A DNA stretch of 64,000 nucleotides from Solirubrobacteraceae bacterium (GTDB taxonomy: Bacteria; Actinomycetota; Thermoleophilia; Solirubrobacterales; Solirubrobacteraceae): positions 1 to 64,000 of the forward strand of contig JANJTP010000028.1 of assembly GCA_024711025.1 (NCBI GenBank), read 5' to 3'. Positions 8,122 through 16,677 of this stretch are shown here, one piece after another. The first letter of the stretch is position 1. Each line of letters begins with the position of its first letter. The position numbers were made by a program, and so were the translations under genes. The notes beneath the pieces are model-generated. The model was not told the DNA's origin. It searched no databases and saw nothing but the letters and a program-made list of their open reading frames with translations.

Positions 8122-9543
8122 TCAAGCCCTCCCGGGACGGTCGTCGGTACCCGGCCGAACCGCGATGCCGGCGCCCAGCGCGGCTCGCTGCCACTCGGTC
8201 GAGATGCGTCGATGGTCGCGCAACGCGTCAGTCAGCCCGTCGCCACGAAACCGCCCGTCGCGCACGACCGCGTTGCCGCCCACGACGGTGTGCCGAGCGC
8301 GGGCCGGCCCCGACCGCAGCCAAGCCGCGACCGCGTCGGTGTGCGCGCCGGCCAGGGCGACCTCGTCGATGTCCCACACCACGAGGTCCGCCGGCGCTCC
8401 GACGCGCAGGGCCCCGAGCTCCCCGTCCCTGCCGAGGCATCCGGCCGAGCCCACGGTCGCCATGTGCAGCGCATCGCGCGCCGACATTCCGGTCGGGCCG
8501 TGGCCGTGCCTCCCGAGCAGCATGGCCATTCGCGCCTCGAGCCACAGCGAGGCGTGGTCGCCGCCGCCCCCGTCGCATCCCAGGCCGACGGGCGAGCCGG
8601 CCTCCCGCAGAGCGCGTGCCGCGGCGGTCGCGCCGATCAGCAACATGTTCGACGTCGGGCAGTGTGCGACACCCGTGCCCCACGCGCCCAGCCGCTCGAT
8701 CTCCACCTCGCTGGGCCACACGCAATGAGCGATCCAGGCCCGGCTCGACCCCCAGCCGAGACGCTCGAAGTACTCGATCGGCCGACAGCCGAAGCGCTCG
8801 GCGCAGAAGTCGTCCTCGTCGCGGTCCTCGGCCAGGTGGGTGTGGAGGCGCACGTCGAGCCGCTCGGCGAGCAGCGCAGTGCGCTCCATCAGACGCCCGG
8901 TGACCGAGAAGGGCGAGCACGGCGCGAGCGCGATTTGAGTCATCGCGCCGGGAGATCGGTCGTGGTAGGCACCGACGAGACGCTCGCAGTCCGCGAGGAC
9001 CTCGTCCTCGTCCTCCCCCAGCTCGTCGGGCGGGAGCCCGCCGTCCTTCTGCGTGAGGCTCATCGAGCCCCGAGTCGGATGGAACCGCAGCCCGACCTCA
9101 CGCGCAGCGCGGATCTGCGCGTCGATCAGGCCGTTCGTCGGATGGATGTAGAGATGGTCCGTCGTCGTGGTGGTGCCGCCGAGGGCCAGCTCGACGAGGC
9201 CGACGTACGTCGATACGTACACCGCCTCCTCGTCGAGCCGAGCCCACAGCGGATACAGCGTCCGCAGCCAGTCGAAGAGCCCGCACCCCACCGCGGGCCC
9301 GTACGCGCGGGTGAGGTTCTGGAACATGTGATGGTGCGTGTTGATCAGGCCGGGGGTGACGAGCGCTCCGCGCGCGGACAGCCAGTCCGCGGCCTCGGGC
9401 TCGTCGCCCGCCGGTCCGATCGCCTGCACGCATCCGTTGGCGATCGCGACCCATCCGCCGGGAATCTCCTCGCCCGCCATGGTGACGACGAGGTCCGCGT
9501 CCCGGACCAGGAGGTCCGCCGACTGCCTGTTATTGAGATCCAC
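8122..9543 (-). CDS. 8-oxoguanine / guanine deaminase (amidohydrolase)
   Basis: 473 aa metal-dependent amidohydrolase. It carries the metal motif INTHHHMFQNLTRA, a TRGSMSLTQKDGGLPPDELG segment, ALAPCSPFSV, HTHLAED, an AHCVW segment, and GLGCDGGGGDHA near the catalytic Asp. This combination matches the 8-oxoguanine deaminase branch of guanine/cytosine-type deaminases, which converts 8-oxoguanine to urate or guanine to xanthine. Start is ATG 9543 (MDLNNRQSADLL). It sits between the binding protein and the xanthine dehydrogenase genes, so its product enters the same pathway. Exact preference between guanine and 8-oxoguanine cannot be read from sequence. Confidence 0.88.
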   Translation of the reverse strand: MDLNNRQSADLLVRDADLVVTMAGEEIPGGWVAIANGCVQAIGPAGDEPEAADWLSARGALVTPGLINTHHHMFQNLTRAYGPAVGCGLFDWLRTLYPLWARLDEEAVYVSTYVGLVELALGGTTTTTDHLYIHPTNGLIDAQIRAAREVGLRFHPTRGSMSLTQKDGGLPPDELGEDEDEVLADCERLVGAYHDRSPGAMTQIALAPCSPFSVTGRLMERTALLAERLDVRLHTHLAEDRDEDDFCAERFGCRPIEYFERLGWGSSRAWIAHCVWPSEVEIERLGAWGTGVAHCPTSNMLLIGATAAARALREAGSPVGLGCDGGGGDHASLWLEARMAMLLGRHGHGPTGMSARDALHMATVGSAGCLGRDGELGALRVGAPADLVVWDIDEVALAGAHTDAVAAWLRSGPARARHTVVGGNAVVRDGRFRGDGLTDALRDHRRISTEWQRAALGAGIAVRPGTDDRPGRA

Positions 9544-9584
9544 TCTCGCTCCTCGCTGGCTGCGTTTGCCGAGCCGGCCGCCCG

Positions 9585-10754
9585 TCAGCCCTTCACACGG
9601 ACTCCCGTGATCCCCTGGACGACGAAGTTCATGCCCAGGAGTCCATCGAGATCCAGCGACTGGCCGTCCTCGACGGCGACCTTGCCGTCGACGTCCGTGA
9701 TCGGCCCGGTGAACACCTGCTTCTCACCGCTCTTGAACGCCTTCTCCATGTCGGCGATCTTCTGCTGGTCAGCCGCGCTGATCTTCTCCTTGAAGGCATC
9801 GCCCCAAGCCATGGTGACGCCGTCCTTCTGCATGTCCGCGTAGAGGAACTGCGATGTCCACTGGTCGTTGAGAATCGAGTCGATGAGCGTGGTCAGCACG
9901 CCGTCCCAATTCCACATCGGAGTCGCCAGGAACGTCTTCGGCGCCGTCTTGCGAGTGTCGGTGCCCGTCCCCACCCAATACACGCCCTTGCGCTGAGCGG
10001 CGGTGTCGATGGCGCGATCGTCGAGGAACCGGGCGACGACGTTGGCGCCCTTCGACATCACGGCCTGCGCCGCCTGCACGTCCTTGGAGGGGTCGAACCA
10101 CGAGTTCGTCAGCACGCCGCTCACCTTGATGCTCGGATCGATGCTCTGCGCTCCGAGCGCGAAGCCGTTGATCTCGCGTAGCACGAACGGGACCGCGAAC
10201 GGCACGACGGCACCGATCGTCTTCCCCTTGCTGGCTGCCGCGGCGGCCATGCCGGCGAGGTAGTAGCCCTGCTCGGGGGCAACGTCCACGCCGCTGAAGT
10301 TCGCGAGCCCCGGGCTCTTCCACTGCGACTGGATGAAGTAGACGTCCGGGTGCTTCTTGGCGGCCTTGAGCAGGGGCGGACCCTGGCCATAGGAGACACC
10401 GATGACGACGTCGGCGCCGTCCGCCACGACGCCGTCGACGATGTTGACGGTCTCCTCGGTGTCCGGGACCGAGACCTTGTAGCTCGTCTTCACCTTGCCG
10501 CCGAAGTGCTCCTCGATCTTGTTGCGAGCCCGTTCCCACGACTCGTTCCAGCCGCCGTCGTTCGGGGTCTCCGATTGGAAGAGGACGACGACGTTGAGTG
10601 GGTTGCTCGCGTCGTACTTCGCCGACGCCGGCTTGGCGCCCGTAGCCTCCTTCTCGGCCGTGGTGCTGGTCGTCCCGCATGCAGCGATCACCAGGGCGGC
10701 CGCAACGCCCACTGCGCCTACTGAGAGCCTTCGAAGGCTCCTTAAGTCTCTCAT
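9585..10754 (-). CDS. BMP-family nucleoside/purine-binding lipoprotein
   Basis: 389 aa extracellular solute-binding protein. The ATG at 10754 (MRDLRSLRRLSV) has a strong GGGAGGAG site seven bases upstream; the track start at 10868 overlaps the upstream permease and is rejected. Residues 1-26 form a lipoprotein signal with lipobox LVIAAC, so the mature protein is lipid-anchored. The body (NVVVLFQSETPNDGGWNESW and later YYLAGMAAA) matches the BMP/Med family (PnrA-like) that binds nucleosides or bases. It works with the following transport genes. A 20-bp perfect palindrome precedes it and may set its expression relative to the permeases. Confidence 0.93.
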   Translation of the reverse strand: MRDLRSLRRLSVGAVGVAAALVIAACGTTSTTAEKEATGAKPASAKYDASNPLNVVVLFQSETPNDGGWNESWERARNKIEEHFGGKVKTSYKVSVPDTEETVNIVDGVVADGADVVIGVSYGQGPPLLKAAKKHPDVYFIQSQWKSPGLANFSGVDVAPEQGYYLAGMAAAAASKGKTIGAVVPFAVPFVLREINGFALGAQSIDPSIKVSGVLTNSWFDPSKDVQAAQAVMSKGANVVARFLDDRAIDTAAQRKGVYWVGTGTDTRKTAPKTFLATPMWNWDGVLTTLIDSILNDQWTSQFLYADMQKDGVTMAWGDAFKEKISAADQQKIADMEKAFKSGEKQVFTGPITDVDGKVAVEDGQSLDLDGLLGMNFVVQGITGVRVKG

Positions 10755-10798
10755 AATGCTTCTCCTCCCTGCTGTTGGTTGTGTGCCACTGCCTCTCG

Positions 10799-10818
10799 CG
10801 GAGCGGCCGGCCGCTCCG
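10799..10818. repeat. 20-bp perfect palindrome between permease and binding-protein genes
   Basis: CGGAGCGGCC followed directly by GGCCGCTCCG. It lies between the permease stop (10825) and the ribosome-binding site of the lipoprotein gene. In RNA it would form a very stable hairpin. Such intercistronic stems in ABC operons commonly act as mRNA processing or stability elements; that role is inferred. No T-tract follows on the minus strand, so a classical terminator is unlikely. Confidence 0.6.
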
Positions 10819-10824
10819 TACGCC

Positions 10825-11781
10825 TCACTCACCGCGCATATACGCCGTGCCGAGCGCTGCCGGCGCATTCAGGCGGCCGCGCGCCCAGGCACTCGACACG
10901 AGCACGAGGACCACGATCGTCATCAGGTACGGCAGCGCCGAGAAGAGCTCGGGCGGAAGAGACACGTTGCGCGCCTGCAGATTGGGCCCCAGCGCAGCGA
11001 TGCCGCCGAACAGATACGCGCCGACGACGACCAGCTCAGGCCGCCAGAAGGCGAGCACCACCATCGCCAACGCGATCCATCCGGCCCCCGCGGTGATTCC
11101 GTTCGACCAGTTCCCGCTCAGCGCGAGCGTGTAGAAGGCTCCCGCGACTCCGGCGAAGACGCCGCCCGCAACCGTGTGCACGTACCGGTATCCCGTGACG
11201 CTGATGCCCATGGCGTCCGCCGCGGCGGGATCCTCGCCGACCGCCCGCAGGTGCAGGCCGGCCCGCGTGCGGTAGAGGTAGTAGGCGACGGCCGCGACGA
11301 GCACCCACGAGCCGTACACGAACAACGTGTGATGGAACAGGACTGGGCCGAGGATCGGCAGGTCGCTCAGCCCGAAGAGGTTGATCGCCTCGAACTGATG
11401 GCGCGCCGCCTGACCGGTGAGATGCTGAGAGTCGCCGATGTAGGACGAGAGCCCGATGGCGCCGCCGAAGATGGTGAGCGCCAGGCCGGAGACGATCTGG
11501 TTCGCGCGCAGCGTCACCGTCAGGAATGCGTGGATGAGACCCATTCCGCCGCCGACGACGCCGGCCGCGACGACCGCCACGAGCAGCGCCGTCCAGCCTG
11601 CGCCGCCGATCCGCTGGGAAACCAGGAAGCCGGAGACGGCGCCCACCAGCATCATTCCCTCGACTCCGAGATTGAGAATGCCCGACCGCTCCGCCAGGAG
11701 CTCCCCCAACGCGGCGATCAGCAGCGGCGTTCCGAAGAGCACCGCCGAAGCGAGCAGCTGGACGACAAGTCCGTCGTTCAC
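10825..11781 (-). CDS. ABC transporter permease (nucleoside/purine), second subunit
   Basis: 318 aa, about eight to ten hydrophobic segments. Starts at GTG 11781 (VNDGLVVQLLAS), overlapping the previous permease stop as GTGA; the track hides it inside a longer reading. GELLAERSGILNLGVEGMM is the hallmark of BPD_transp_2 permeases of the nucleoside (YufQ/PnrD-like) group. It forms the membrane channel with the 406-aa permease and the duplicated ATPase. The C-terminus AALGTAYMRGE is polar and cytoplasmic. High confidence in family; substrate inferred as purine nucleoside or base from the operon. Confidence 0.92.
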   Translation of the reverse strand: MNDGLVVQLLASAVLFGTPLLIAALGELLAERSGILNLGVEGMMLVGAVSGFLVSQRIGGAGWTALLVAVVAAGVVGGGMGLIHAFLTVTLRANQIVSGLALTIFGGAIGLSSYIGDSQHLTGQAARHQFEAINLFGLSDLPILGPVLFHHTLFVYGSWVLVAAVAYYLYRTRAGLHLRAVGEDPAAADAMGISVTGYRYVHTVAGGVFAGVAGAFYTLALSGNWSNGITAGAGWIALAMVVLAFWRPELVVVGAYLFGGIAALGPNLQARNVSLPPELFSALPYLMTIVVLVLVSSAWARGRLNAPAALGTAYMRGE

Positions 11782-12998
11782 AGGATCCTCCCCGTACCCA
11801 TGTCCACTTCCGCGCCCCCTTGTCCGGCCCCCTCGCCGGCGATGCCGTCGACGCGCGGGGCGGGTGCCGTGGAATCGCTCGCGACGACGCTCGCGAGCGC
11901 GCGGCTGCCGCGGCCGACGCGAATCCGGTAGCGGCTGAGCACCTCTCCGCCGAGGGCACAGAAGAGGATGATCCCCTCGATCATCCCCACGAGTCCCTGC
12001 GGAAAGTCCGAGCCCGCCAGGCTCAGGCCCGCGTTGGCGAGCGCGCCCATGAAGAGGGCGGCGAGGATGACCCCGATCGGGTTGTAGCGGGCGAGCGCCG
12101 CGACGACGATCCCGGTGTAGCCATACGCGGCGCCCTGCAGACCCTTGGGATCCAGCTGGTGGGCGAAGTCGCCGACCTGGCTCACGCCGGCCAGGCCCGC
12201 AAGCGCGCCCGAGAGGACCATCACGAGCACGAACGCCCGCTTCGTGCGGATGCCGGCGTAGAGCGCCGCTCGCGGGGAGTCGGACACTACCCGCAGCCGG
12301 AACCCGAAACGCGTCGAGCGGATCGTGACGAACAGCCCCACGGCGCAGGCGATGCCCACCAGGAAGCCCAGCGGCAGAACGACGCCGGGTGCCAGAAAGC
12401 CCGGCCACCAGGAGGTCGCGGCGATCTCCTTGCCCTGGGGGAAGACCTGGGCGCCGGGGCTGGTGAGGTCGCGCCAGTAGCTTCCCGAGCCGAAGATCAG
12501 GTAGTACCCCAGCAGCGCCGCGACGTAGTTGAGCATCAGCGAGGTGAGGATCTCGTTGGTGTTCAGGTGGGCGCGCAGCAGCCCGGGGATCGCCGCCCAG
12601 AGGGCGCCGCCCGCCATGCCGGCCAGGCACATCGCCGGCAGCGCGACGGCCAGCCCCTGCCCCCCGACGACAAGGCCGGCCCCGGCGGCGGCGATGGCGC
12701 CGATGTAGAGCTGGCCCTCGCCGCCGATGTTCCACGCGCGCATGCGGAACGCGATCGCGGCGGCCAGCCCCGTCAGCAGGAGGGGCGTCGCCGTGATCAT
12801 CGTCGCGGACAGCGCTCCGTCGCGGGTGATGCTGGCCTGCGCCATCTGCCGGTAGGTGCTGATCGGATCGCGTCCCGTGGCGGCGAGGAAGATCGCTGCA
12901 AGCAGGAGCGCGACGACGCCGGCCGCGGCCGGCACCGCCAGCATGAGCCAGCGGGGCGTGGCGAGCCGGCGCTCGAGGCGGATCAGGTCGGCGGTCAT
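11778..12998 (-). CDS. ABC transporter permease (nucleoside/purine), first subunit
   Basis: 406 aa. Start MTADLIRLERRL at 12998 overlaps the ATPase stop as ATGA; the 542-aa track ORF extends upstream through the ATPase gene. Many hydrophobic helices and the motif RMRAWNIGGEGQLYIGAI identify the BPD_transp_2 permease of the YufP type. The last 45 residues are a polar Gly/Ala-rich tail (ending EVDMGTGRIL) that appears dispensable for the fold. Pairs with the downstream permease. Confidence 0.92.
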   Translation of the reverse strand: MTADLIRLERRLATPRWLMLAVPAAAGVVALLLAAIFLAATGRDPISTYRQMAQASITRDGALSATMITATPLLLTGLAAAIAFRMRAWNIGGEGQLYIGAIAAAGAGLVVGGQGLAVALPAMCLAGMAGGALWAAIPGLLRAHLNTNEILTSLMLNYVAALLGYYLIFGSGSYWRDLTSPGAQVFPQGKEIAATSWWPGFLAPGVVLPLGFLVGIACAVGLFVTIRSTRFGFRLRVVSDSPRAALYAGIRTKRAFVLVMVLSGALAGLAGVSQVGDFAHQLDPKGLQGAAYGYTGIVVAALARYNPIGVILAALFMGALANAGLSLAGSDFPQGLVGMIEGIILFCALGGEVLSRYRIRVGRGSRALASVVASDSTAPAPRVDGIAGEGAGQGGAEVDMGTGRIL

Positions 12999-14536
12999 GC
13001 CGTGACTCCGCCCATCAGGAGCCCGATCTCCTCGACGTCGGTGCTGCCGACGCTCACGACGCCGGTCACCCGACCGGCGCACATGACGGCAATCCGGTCG
13101 CAGAGGTCCATGAGCTCCTCCAAATCCTCGCTGATCAGCATCACGGCGACCCCGTGCTCGGCCGCCTCGATCAGGAAGGCGCGGACCGCGGCCATGGCCG
13201 CGACGTCCAGTCCCCGCGTCGGCGCCGCGATGACAAGCACCCTGGGGTCCGACGAGAGCTCGCGCGCGAGCAGGACCTTCTGCGCGTTGCCGCCCGACAG
13301 CTGGCGGACGAGCGTCCGCGGCTGGCCCCTGATGTCGAAGCTCTCCACGAGCGCCTCGGCGTGGGCGATGCCGTTCGACCTGCGAATGAACGGCCCGCGC
13401 CAGCACGCCCCCTTGCCGGCTCTGAGCAGGAGGTTCTCCCAGAGCTCCATGCCGGGCGCGAGCCCGACCCCCATCCGGTCCTCCGGCACGTAGGCGACGC
13501 CCCGCTTGGCGGCGTTCAGGGGCGAGCCGCTGGCGAGCTCGCGGCCATCGAGGGCGACGGTGCCGGCGCTGCGCGGGCGTACGCCGGTCACCACCTCGGC
13601 CAGCTCGCGCTGACCGTTGCCGGCGACCCCGGCTATTCCGAGGACCTCGCCGGGCAGAACCGCGAGCGAGACCTCCTTGACGGCGGGAGCCCCGTGGTCG
13701 CCATCGGCGCTCACGTCGATGAGACGCAGCAGCGGCTCGTCGCCGACGCGCCCGCGTCGCTCAGGGCGGCGACCGAGCTCGATCTCCCGACCGACCATCA
13801 TGCGCGCGAGCCCCTTCGCGTCGGTGACCCCGTCGCCGACGTCCACGGTGCCGATGTTGCGGCCCTGGCGGAGCACCGTGACGCGATCGCAGACCGCCAG
13901 GACCTCAGGCAGCTTGTGCGAGATGAAGACGACCGAGCCGCCGTGCTCGACCATGCGCCGCAGACTCTCGAAGAGCCGCTCGGCCTCCTGCGGCGTGAGC
14001 ACCGTCGTGGGCTCGTCGAGAATCAGCGTGTGCGCCCCCCGGTAGAGCGTCTTGAGGATCTCCACGCGCTGACGCTCGCCGACCGACAGCTGCCAGATCT
14101 GCGCGCGGGGGTGGACGAACATGTCGAAGCGCTCCGCCGCGGCCGCCACCTCGTCCTCGATCTGGGCGCGGCTCAGGCGCATGCGCCGGCCCGCCTTCCA
14201 GCCGAGGACGACGTTCTCGGCGACGGTCATGTTGTCGACCAGGCTGAAGTGCTGGTGGACCATGAAGACGCCGCTCGCGTGCGCATCTGCCGGCGAGTGC
14301 AGGCGAGCCTCGGCGCCGTCGAGGATCACGGACCCCTCGTCGGGTCGGTAGAGGCCCGTGAGGATCTTGCAGAGAGTCGTCTTGCCGGAGCCGTTCTCGC
14401 CGAGGAGCGCGTGGACTTCGCCTCGTCGGAGCGCAAAGTCGACCTGGTCGTTTGCGATGACGCCGGGAAACCGCTTCGTGACGCCGCTGGCGCCTAGCAC
14501 CACGCCGCTGTCCGCAGACTCGTGTTCTCCCCGCAC
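12995..14536 (-). CDS. ABC transporter duplicated ATP-binding protein (nucleoside/purine)
   Basis: 513 aa with two nucleotide-binding domains. Domain 1: Walker A GENGSGKTTL, signature LSVGERQRVEILKTLY, Walker B LILDEPT. Domain 2: degenerate Walker A (GVAGNGQREL), signature LSGGNAQKVLLAREL and VIAAPTRGLD. This pattern is usual for YufO/RbsA-type importers. I prefer GTG 14536 (VRGEHESADSGV) because it has a GGGGGAGAGG site six bases upstream and leaves about 90 bases of leader after the predicted promoter; the track start GTG 14623 would be almost at the transcription start. First gene of the long purine operon. Confidence 0.92.
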   Translation of the reverse strand: MRGEHESADSGVVLGASGVTKRFPGVIANDQVDFALRRGEVHALLGENGSGKTTLCKILTGLYRPDEGSVILDGAEARLHSPADAHASGVFMVHQHFSLVDNMTVAENVVLGWKAGRRMRLSRAQIEDEVAAAAERFDMFVHPRAQIWQLSVGERQRVEILKTLYRGAHTLILDEPTTVLTPQEAERLFESLRRMVEHGGSVVFISHKLPEVLAVCDRVTVLRQGRNIGTVDVGDGVTDAKGLARMMVGREIELGRRPERRGRVGDEPLLRLIDVSADGDHGAPAVKEVSLAVLPGEVLGIAGVAGNGQRELAEVVTGVRPRSAGTVALDGRELASGSPLNAAKRGVAYVPEDRMGVGLAPGMELWENLLLRAGKGACWRGPFIRRSNGIAHAEALVESFDIRGQPRTLVRQLSGGNAQKVLLARELSSDPRVLVIAAPTRGLDVAAMAAVRAFLIEAAEHGVAVMLISEDLEELMDLCDRIAVMCAGRVTGVVSVGSTDVEEIGLLMGGVTA

Positions 14537-14635
14537 GAATACCTCTCCCCCGGCTCGATGTGCGAGCGGGCCGGGCTCGTCGTCATCGCCTGGCTCGCCT
14601 TGCGCGGCGACCAGGCGCTCCACCTGAAGTCGCGA

Positions 14636-14665
14636 AAGGTAGCCGCCGGGCTACTTACCTGTCAA
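14636..14665 (-). promoter_or_regulatory. Predicted promoter of the purine transport/catabolism operon
   Basis: On the minus strand a perfect -35 TTGACA (14660-14665) is followed after 18 bases by TACCTT (14636-14641), which fits the actinobacterial TANNNT -10. Transcription would start near 14629, leaving a leader of about 90 bases before GTG 14536. The -35 overlaps the inverted repeats described as the GntR operator, a layout that fits repression. Seen by eye only. Confidence 0.5.
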
Positions 14666-14689
14666 GACTTGGCTACTTGGCAGACAAGT
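14663..14689. promoter_or_regulatory. Candidate GntR operator in divergent promoter
   Basis: The stretch holds CAAGACTTG (14663-14671, dyad around A) and ACTTG-GCAGA-CAAGT (14675-14689, perfect 5-bp arms), with the half-site ACTTGG directly repeated. It overlaps the -35 of the minus-strand promoter and precedes the regulator gene. GntR/HutC regulators bind such short inverted repeats, so autoregulation and control of the transporter operon is the simplest reading. Confidence 0.5.
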
Positions 14690-14696
14690 CGATAGA

Positions 14697-15482
14697 GTGC
14701 GCGCCGTGAGCCCCAACCGACATGCCTCCGCCGCCCCGCGACCGGCTATGCGACGCCGCCTTCTGGTCGACGAGGTCCGCGACACGCTCGCGCGGGAGCT
14801 GATCCTGAGCGGAGCCGTGCCCGCCGGTGAGCTGCTGCCCAGCGAGAGCGAGCTGACGGCGCGCTACGGCGTCTCCCGGGTCACCTTGCGCCAGAGCATG
14901 CGCAGCCTGCAGGACGCGGGCCTCATCTCCAGTCGCCAGGGGGTGGGCTGGACGGTGCTGCCCGGCCCGGAGATCCTGCAGCCACGACTCGACGTTCTCG
15001 CCTCGCTCGAGAGCTTCGCCCGCGAGGCTGGGACGCAGGTCGAGAGCGCCGACGTCGAGTGGCTCGAGACGACTGCGCAGGCGGAAGAGAGTCGCCGCCT
15101 GCAGATCCCGGTCGGCCATCCGATCCTCGTCGTCCGTCGCGTCAAGGTGCTCTCGGGCACCCGCGTCGGGTGCCTCATCGACACGATCCCGGTCGGAGGC
15201 GTCGCATTCGACGTCCTGCGCGCGGAATTCGCCGGCTCCGTGCTCGACATCCTCATGGCGCACGAGGAGATCGGGCTGGAGTACTCCGACACCGAGATCC
15301 GAGCCGTCAACCTCTCCGAGGACATCGCCCGGCGGCTCAGCGTCCAAGCCGGCGGAGCCGCCCTCTACACCGACTCGCTCGCGCGCACCGCCGACGGGGC
15401 GATCATCGAGTGGGCGCAGGGCTGGCTGCTCCCCGAGCACTTCACGTTCCACATCCGCCGGCGCCGCCAGGTTGGCTACTGA
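14697..15482 (+). CDS. GntR/HutC-family transcriptional regulator of the purine locus
   Basis: 261 aa. The N-terminal winged helix (residues 25-90) shows GELLPSESELTARYGVSRVTLRQSM, the GntR recognition helix, followed by a UTRA effector domain (FEVR-type, with DTIPVGGVAFDVL). HutC-type regulators sense small metabolites. Starts at GTG 14697 or GTG 14706. A TTGGCT/TAGAGT promoter-like pair ends right at the gene, so a leaderless transcript from 14706 is possible. Transcribed divergently from the transporter operon and at the head of the M20-allantoinase-OHCU/HIU operon, so it probably controls both with a purine-derived ligand. Confidence 0.88.
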   Translation: MRAVSPNRHASAAPRPAMRRRLLVDEVRDTLARELILSGAVPAGELLPSESELTARYGVSRVTLRQSMRSLQDAGLISSRQGVGWTVLPGPEILQPRLDVLASLESFAREAGTQVESADVEWLETTAQAEESRRLQIPVGHPILVVRRVKVLSGTRVGCLIDTIPVGGVAFDVLRAEFAGSVLDILMAHEEIGLEYSDTEIRAVNLSEDIARRLSVQAGGAALYTDSLARTADGAIIEWAQGWLLPEHFTFHIRRRRQVGY

Positions 15483-15513
15483 CGCCCAAACCCGAGTGCA
15501 AAGGAGCCGCGCC

Positions 15514-16677
15514 GTGACGGTATCGGAGGCACACGCCGCTGCTGGGGAGGTCGCCGGACTTCTCCAAGCACTCGTTTGCGCCCCGTCGCCCAATCCGCCC
15601 GGCGACGAGCGTGCCGCGATGACGGTCGTGCGGGACTACCTGGGTCGGGTCCCCGGGATCGAGATCGAAGATGTGGGAGTCACTCCTGAGCGACCGATGC
15701 TCGTCGCAACGCTGCACGGCGGCGCCGGACCCGGTCGCACGATCCTCTTCGGCGGCCACATCGACACGGTTCCGGCGGGAGACGGCTGGACGCGAGAGCC
15801 GTTCGGAGGCGAGATCTCTGCAGGGCGCCTCTTCGGCCGCGGGGCCAGCGACATGAAGGGCGGCATCGCCGGCTTCCTCGTGGCGCTGCGCCAGCTGGCC
15901 GCGCGGCGCAGCGAATGGTGCGGCACGATCGTCGCCCACGTCGTCCCCGACGAGGAGCCCGGCGGCCAGCTCGGAGCCGAGCTGCTGCTGAAGAGCGGGC
16001 GTATCACCGGCGATGCCGCGATCATCGCCGAGCCCAGCGGGCTGGCAGTCTTCCGCGCCCAGAAGGGCAATCTCTTCGCCACCGTCACCTTCGAGGGACG
16101 CTCGGCCCACGGCAGCACGCCCGAGCTCGGCGACAACGCCGTCAGCCACGCGGCACGCTTCGCGCTGGACGTCGAGCAGCGGCTCGCTCCGCTGCTCGCT
16201 CAGCGGCGGCACGAGCTGGTCGGTCGCGCCAGCATCAGCGTCGGCACGATCCGCGGAGGCGTGCGCACGAACGTGGTGCCGGACGAGTGCGTGCTGACCG
16301 TCGATCGCCGCGTCCTGCCGAGCGAGGATCTCGAGCAGGCGACCAGCGAGCTGTCGCGCTTCATCGACGGCCGCGGCGTCGTCACCTTCGATCACATCGG
16401 CGCGGCCTTCGAGACTCCGGCCGAACACTGGCTCGTCCAGGCCGCCGTCGACGTCGTCAACGAGGTTCGCGGCGGCGAGGTGCCGGTCGGCGGGCTCGTC
16501 GGATCGTCCGACGCCCGCTTCTATGCCGCGGGCGCGGGCATCCCGACGATCATCATCGGTCCGGGAACGATGGACCAGGCCCATGTGCCCGACGAGTCGG
16601 TCGACATCGATCTGCTGATCTCCAGCGTGGCGGTGTACCGCGAGCTCGCGCTGCGCCTGCTCGGCGCCGGCCGATGA
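15514..16677 (+). CDS. M20-family amidohydrolase (ArgE/DapE/ACY1-like)
   Basis: 387 aa zinc amidohydrolase. The start GTG 15514 is preceded by AAGGAG seven bases upstream, better than the TTG at 15472 in the track, which overlaps the regulator. Metal and catalytic motifs: FGGHIDTVPAGDGW, GRGASDMKGG, PDEEPGG with the catalytic Glu pair, and AHVPDESV near the C-terminus; a dimerisation domain lies at residues 170-280. The family hydrolyses N-acyl or N-carbamoyl amino acids and related amides. Its place before allantoinase with an ATGA overlap suggests action on a purine-ring-opening product, but it has the ArgE/DapE pattern and not that of AllC, so allantoate is not assured. Confidence 0.85.
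   Translation: MTVSEAHAAAGEVAGLLQALVCAPSPNPPGDERAAMTVVRDYLGRVPGIEIEDVGVTPERPMLVATLHGGAGPGRTILFGGHIDTVPAGDGWTREPFGGEISAGRLFGRGASDMKGGIAGFLVALRQLAARRSEWCGTIVAHVVPDEEPGGQLGAELLLKSGRITGDAAIIAEPSGLAVFRAQKGNLFATVTFEGRSAHGSTPELGDNAVSHAARFALDVEQRLAPLLAQRRHELVGRASISVGTIRGGVRTNVVPDECVLTVDRRVLPSEDLEQATSELSRFIDGRGVVTFDHIGAAFETPAEHWLVQAAVDVVNEVRGGEVPVGGLVGSSDARFYAAGAGIPTIIIGPGTMDQAHVPDESVDIDLLISSVAVYRELALRLLGAGR

Noticed and set aside
15514-16677. Allantoate amidohydrolase (AllC)
   Set aside because: M20 family fits, but the metal-site sequence is of ArgE/DapE type (GRGASDMKGG), so I do not assign AllC despite the context.
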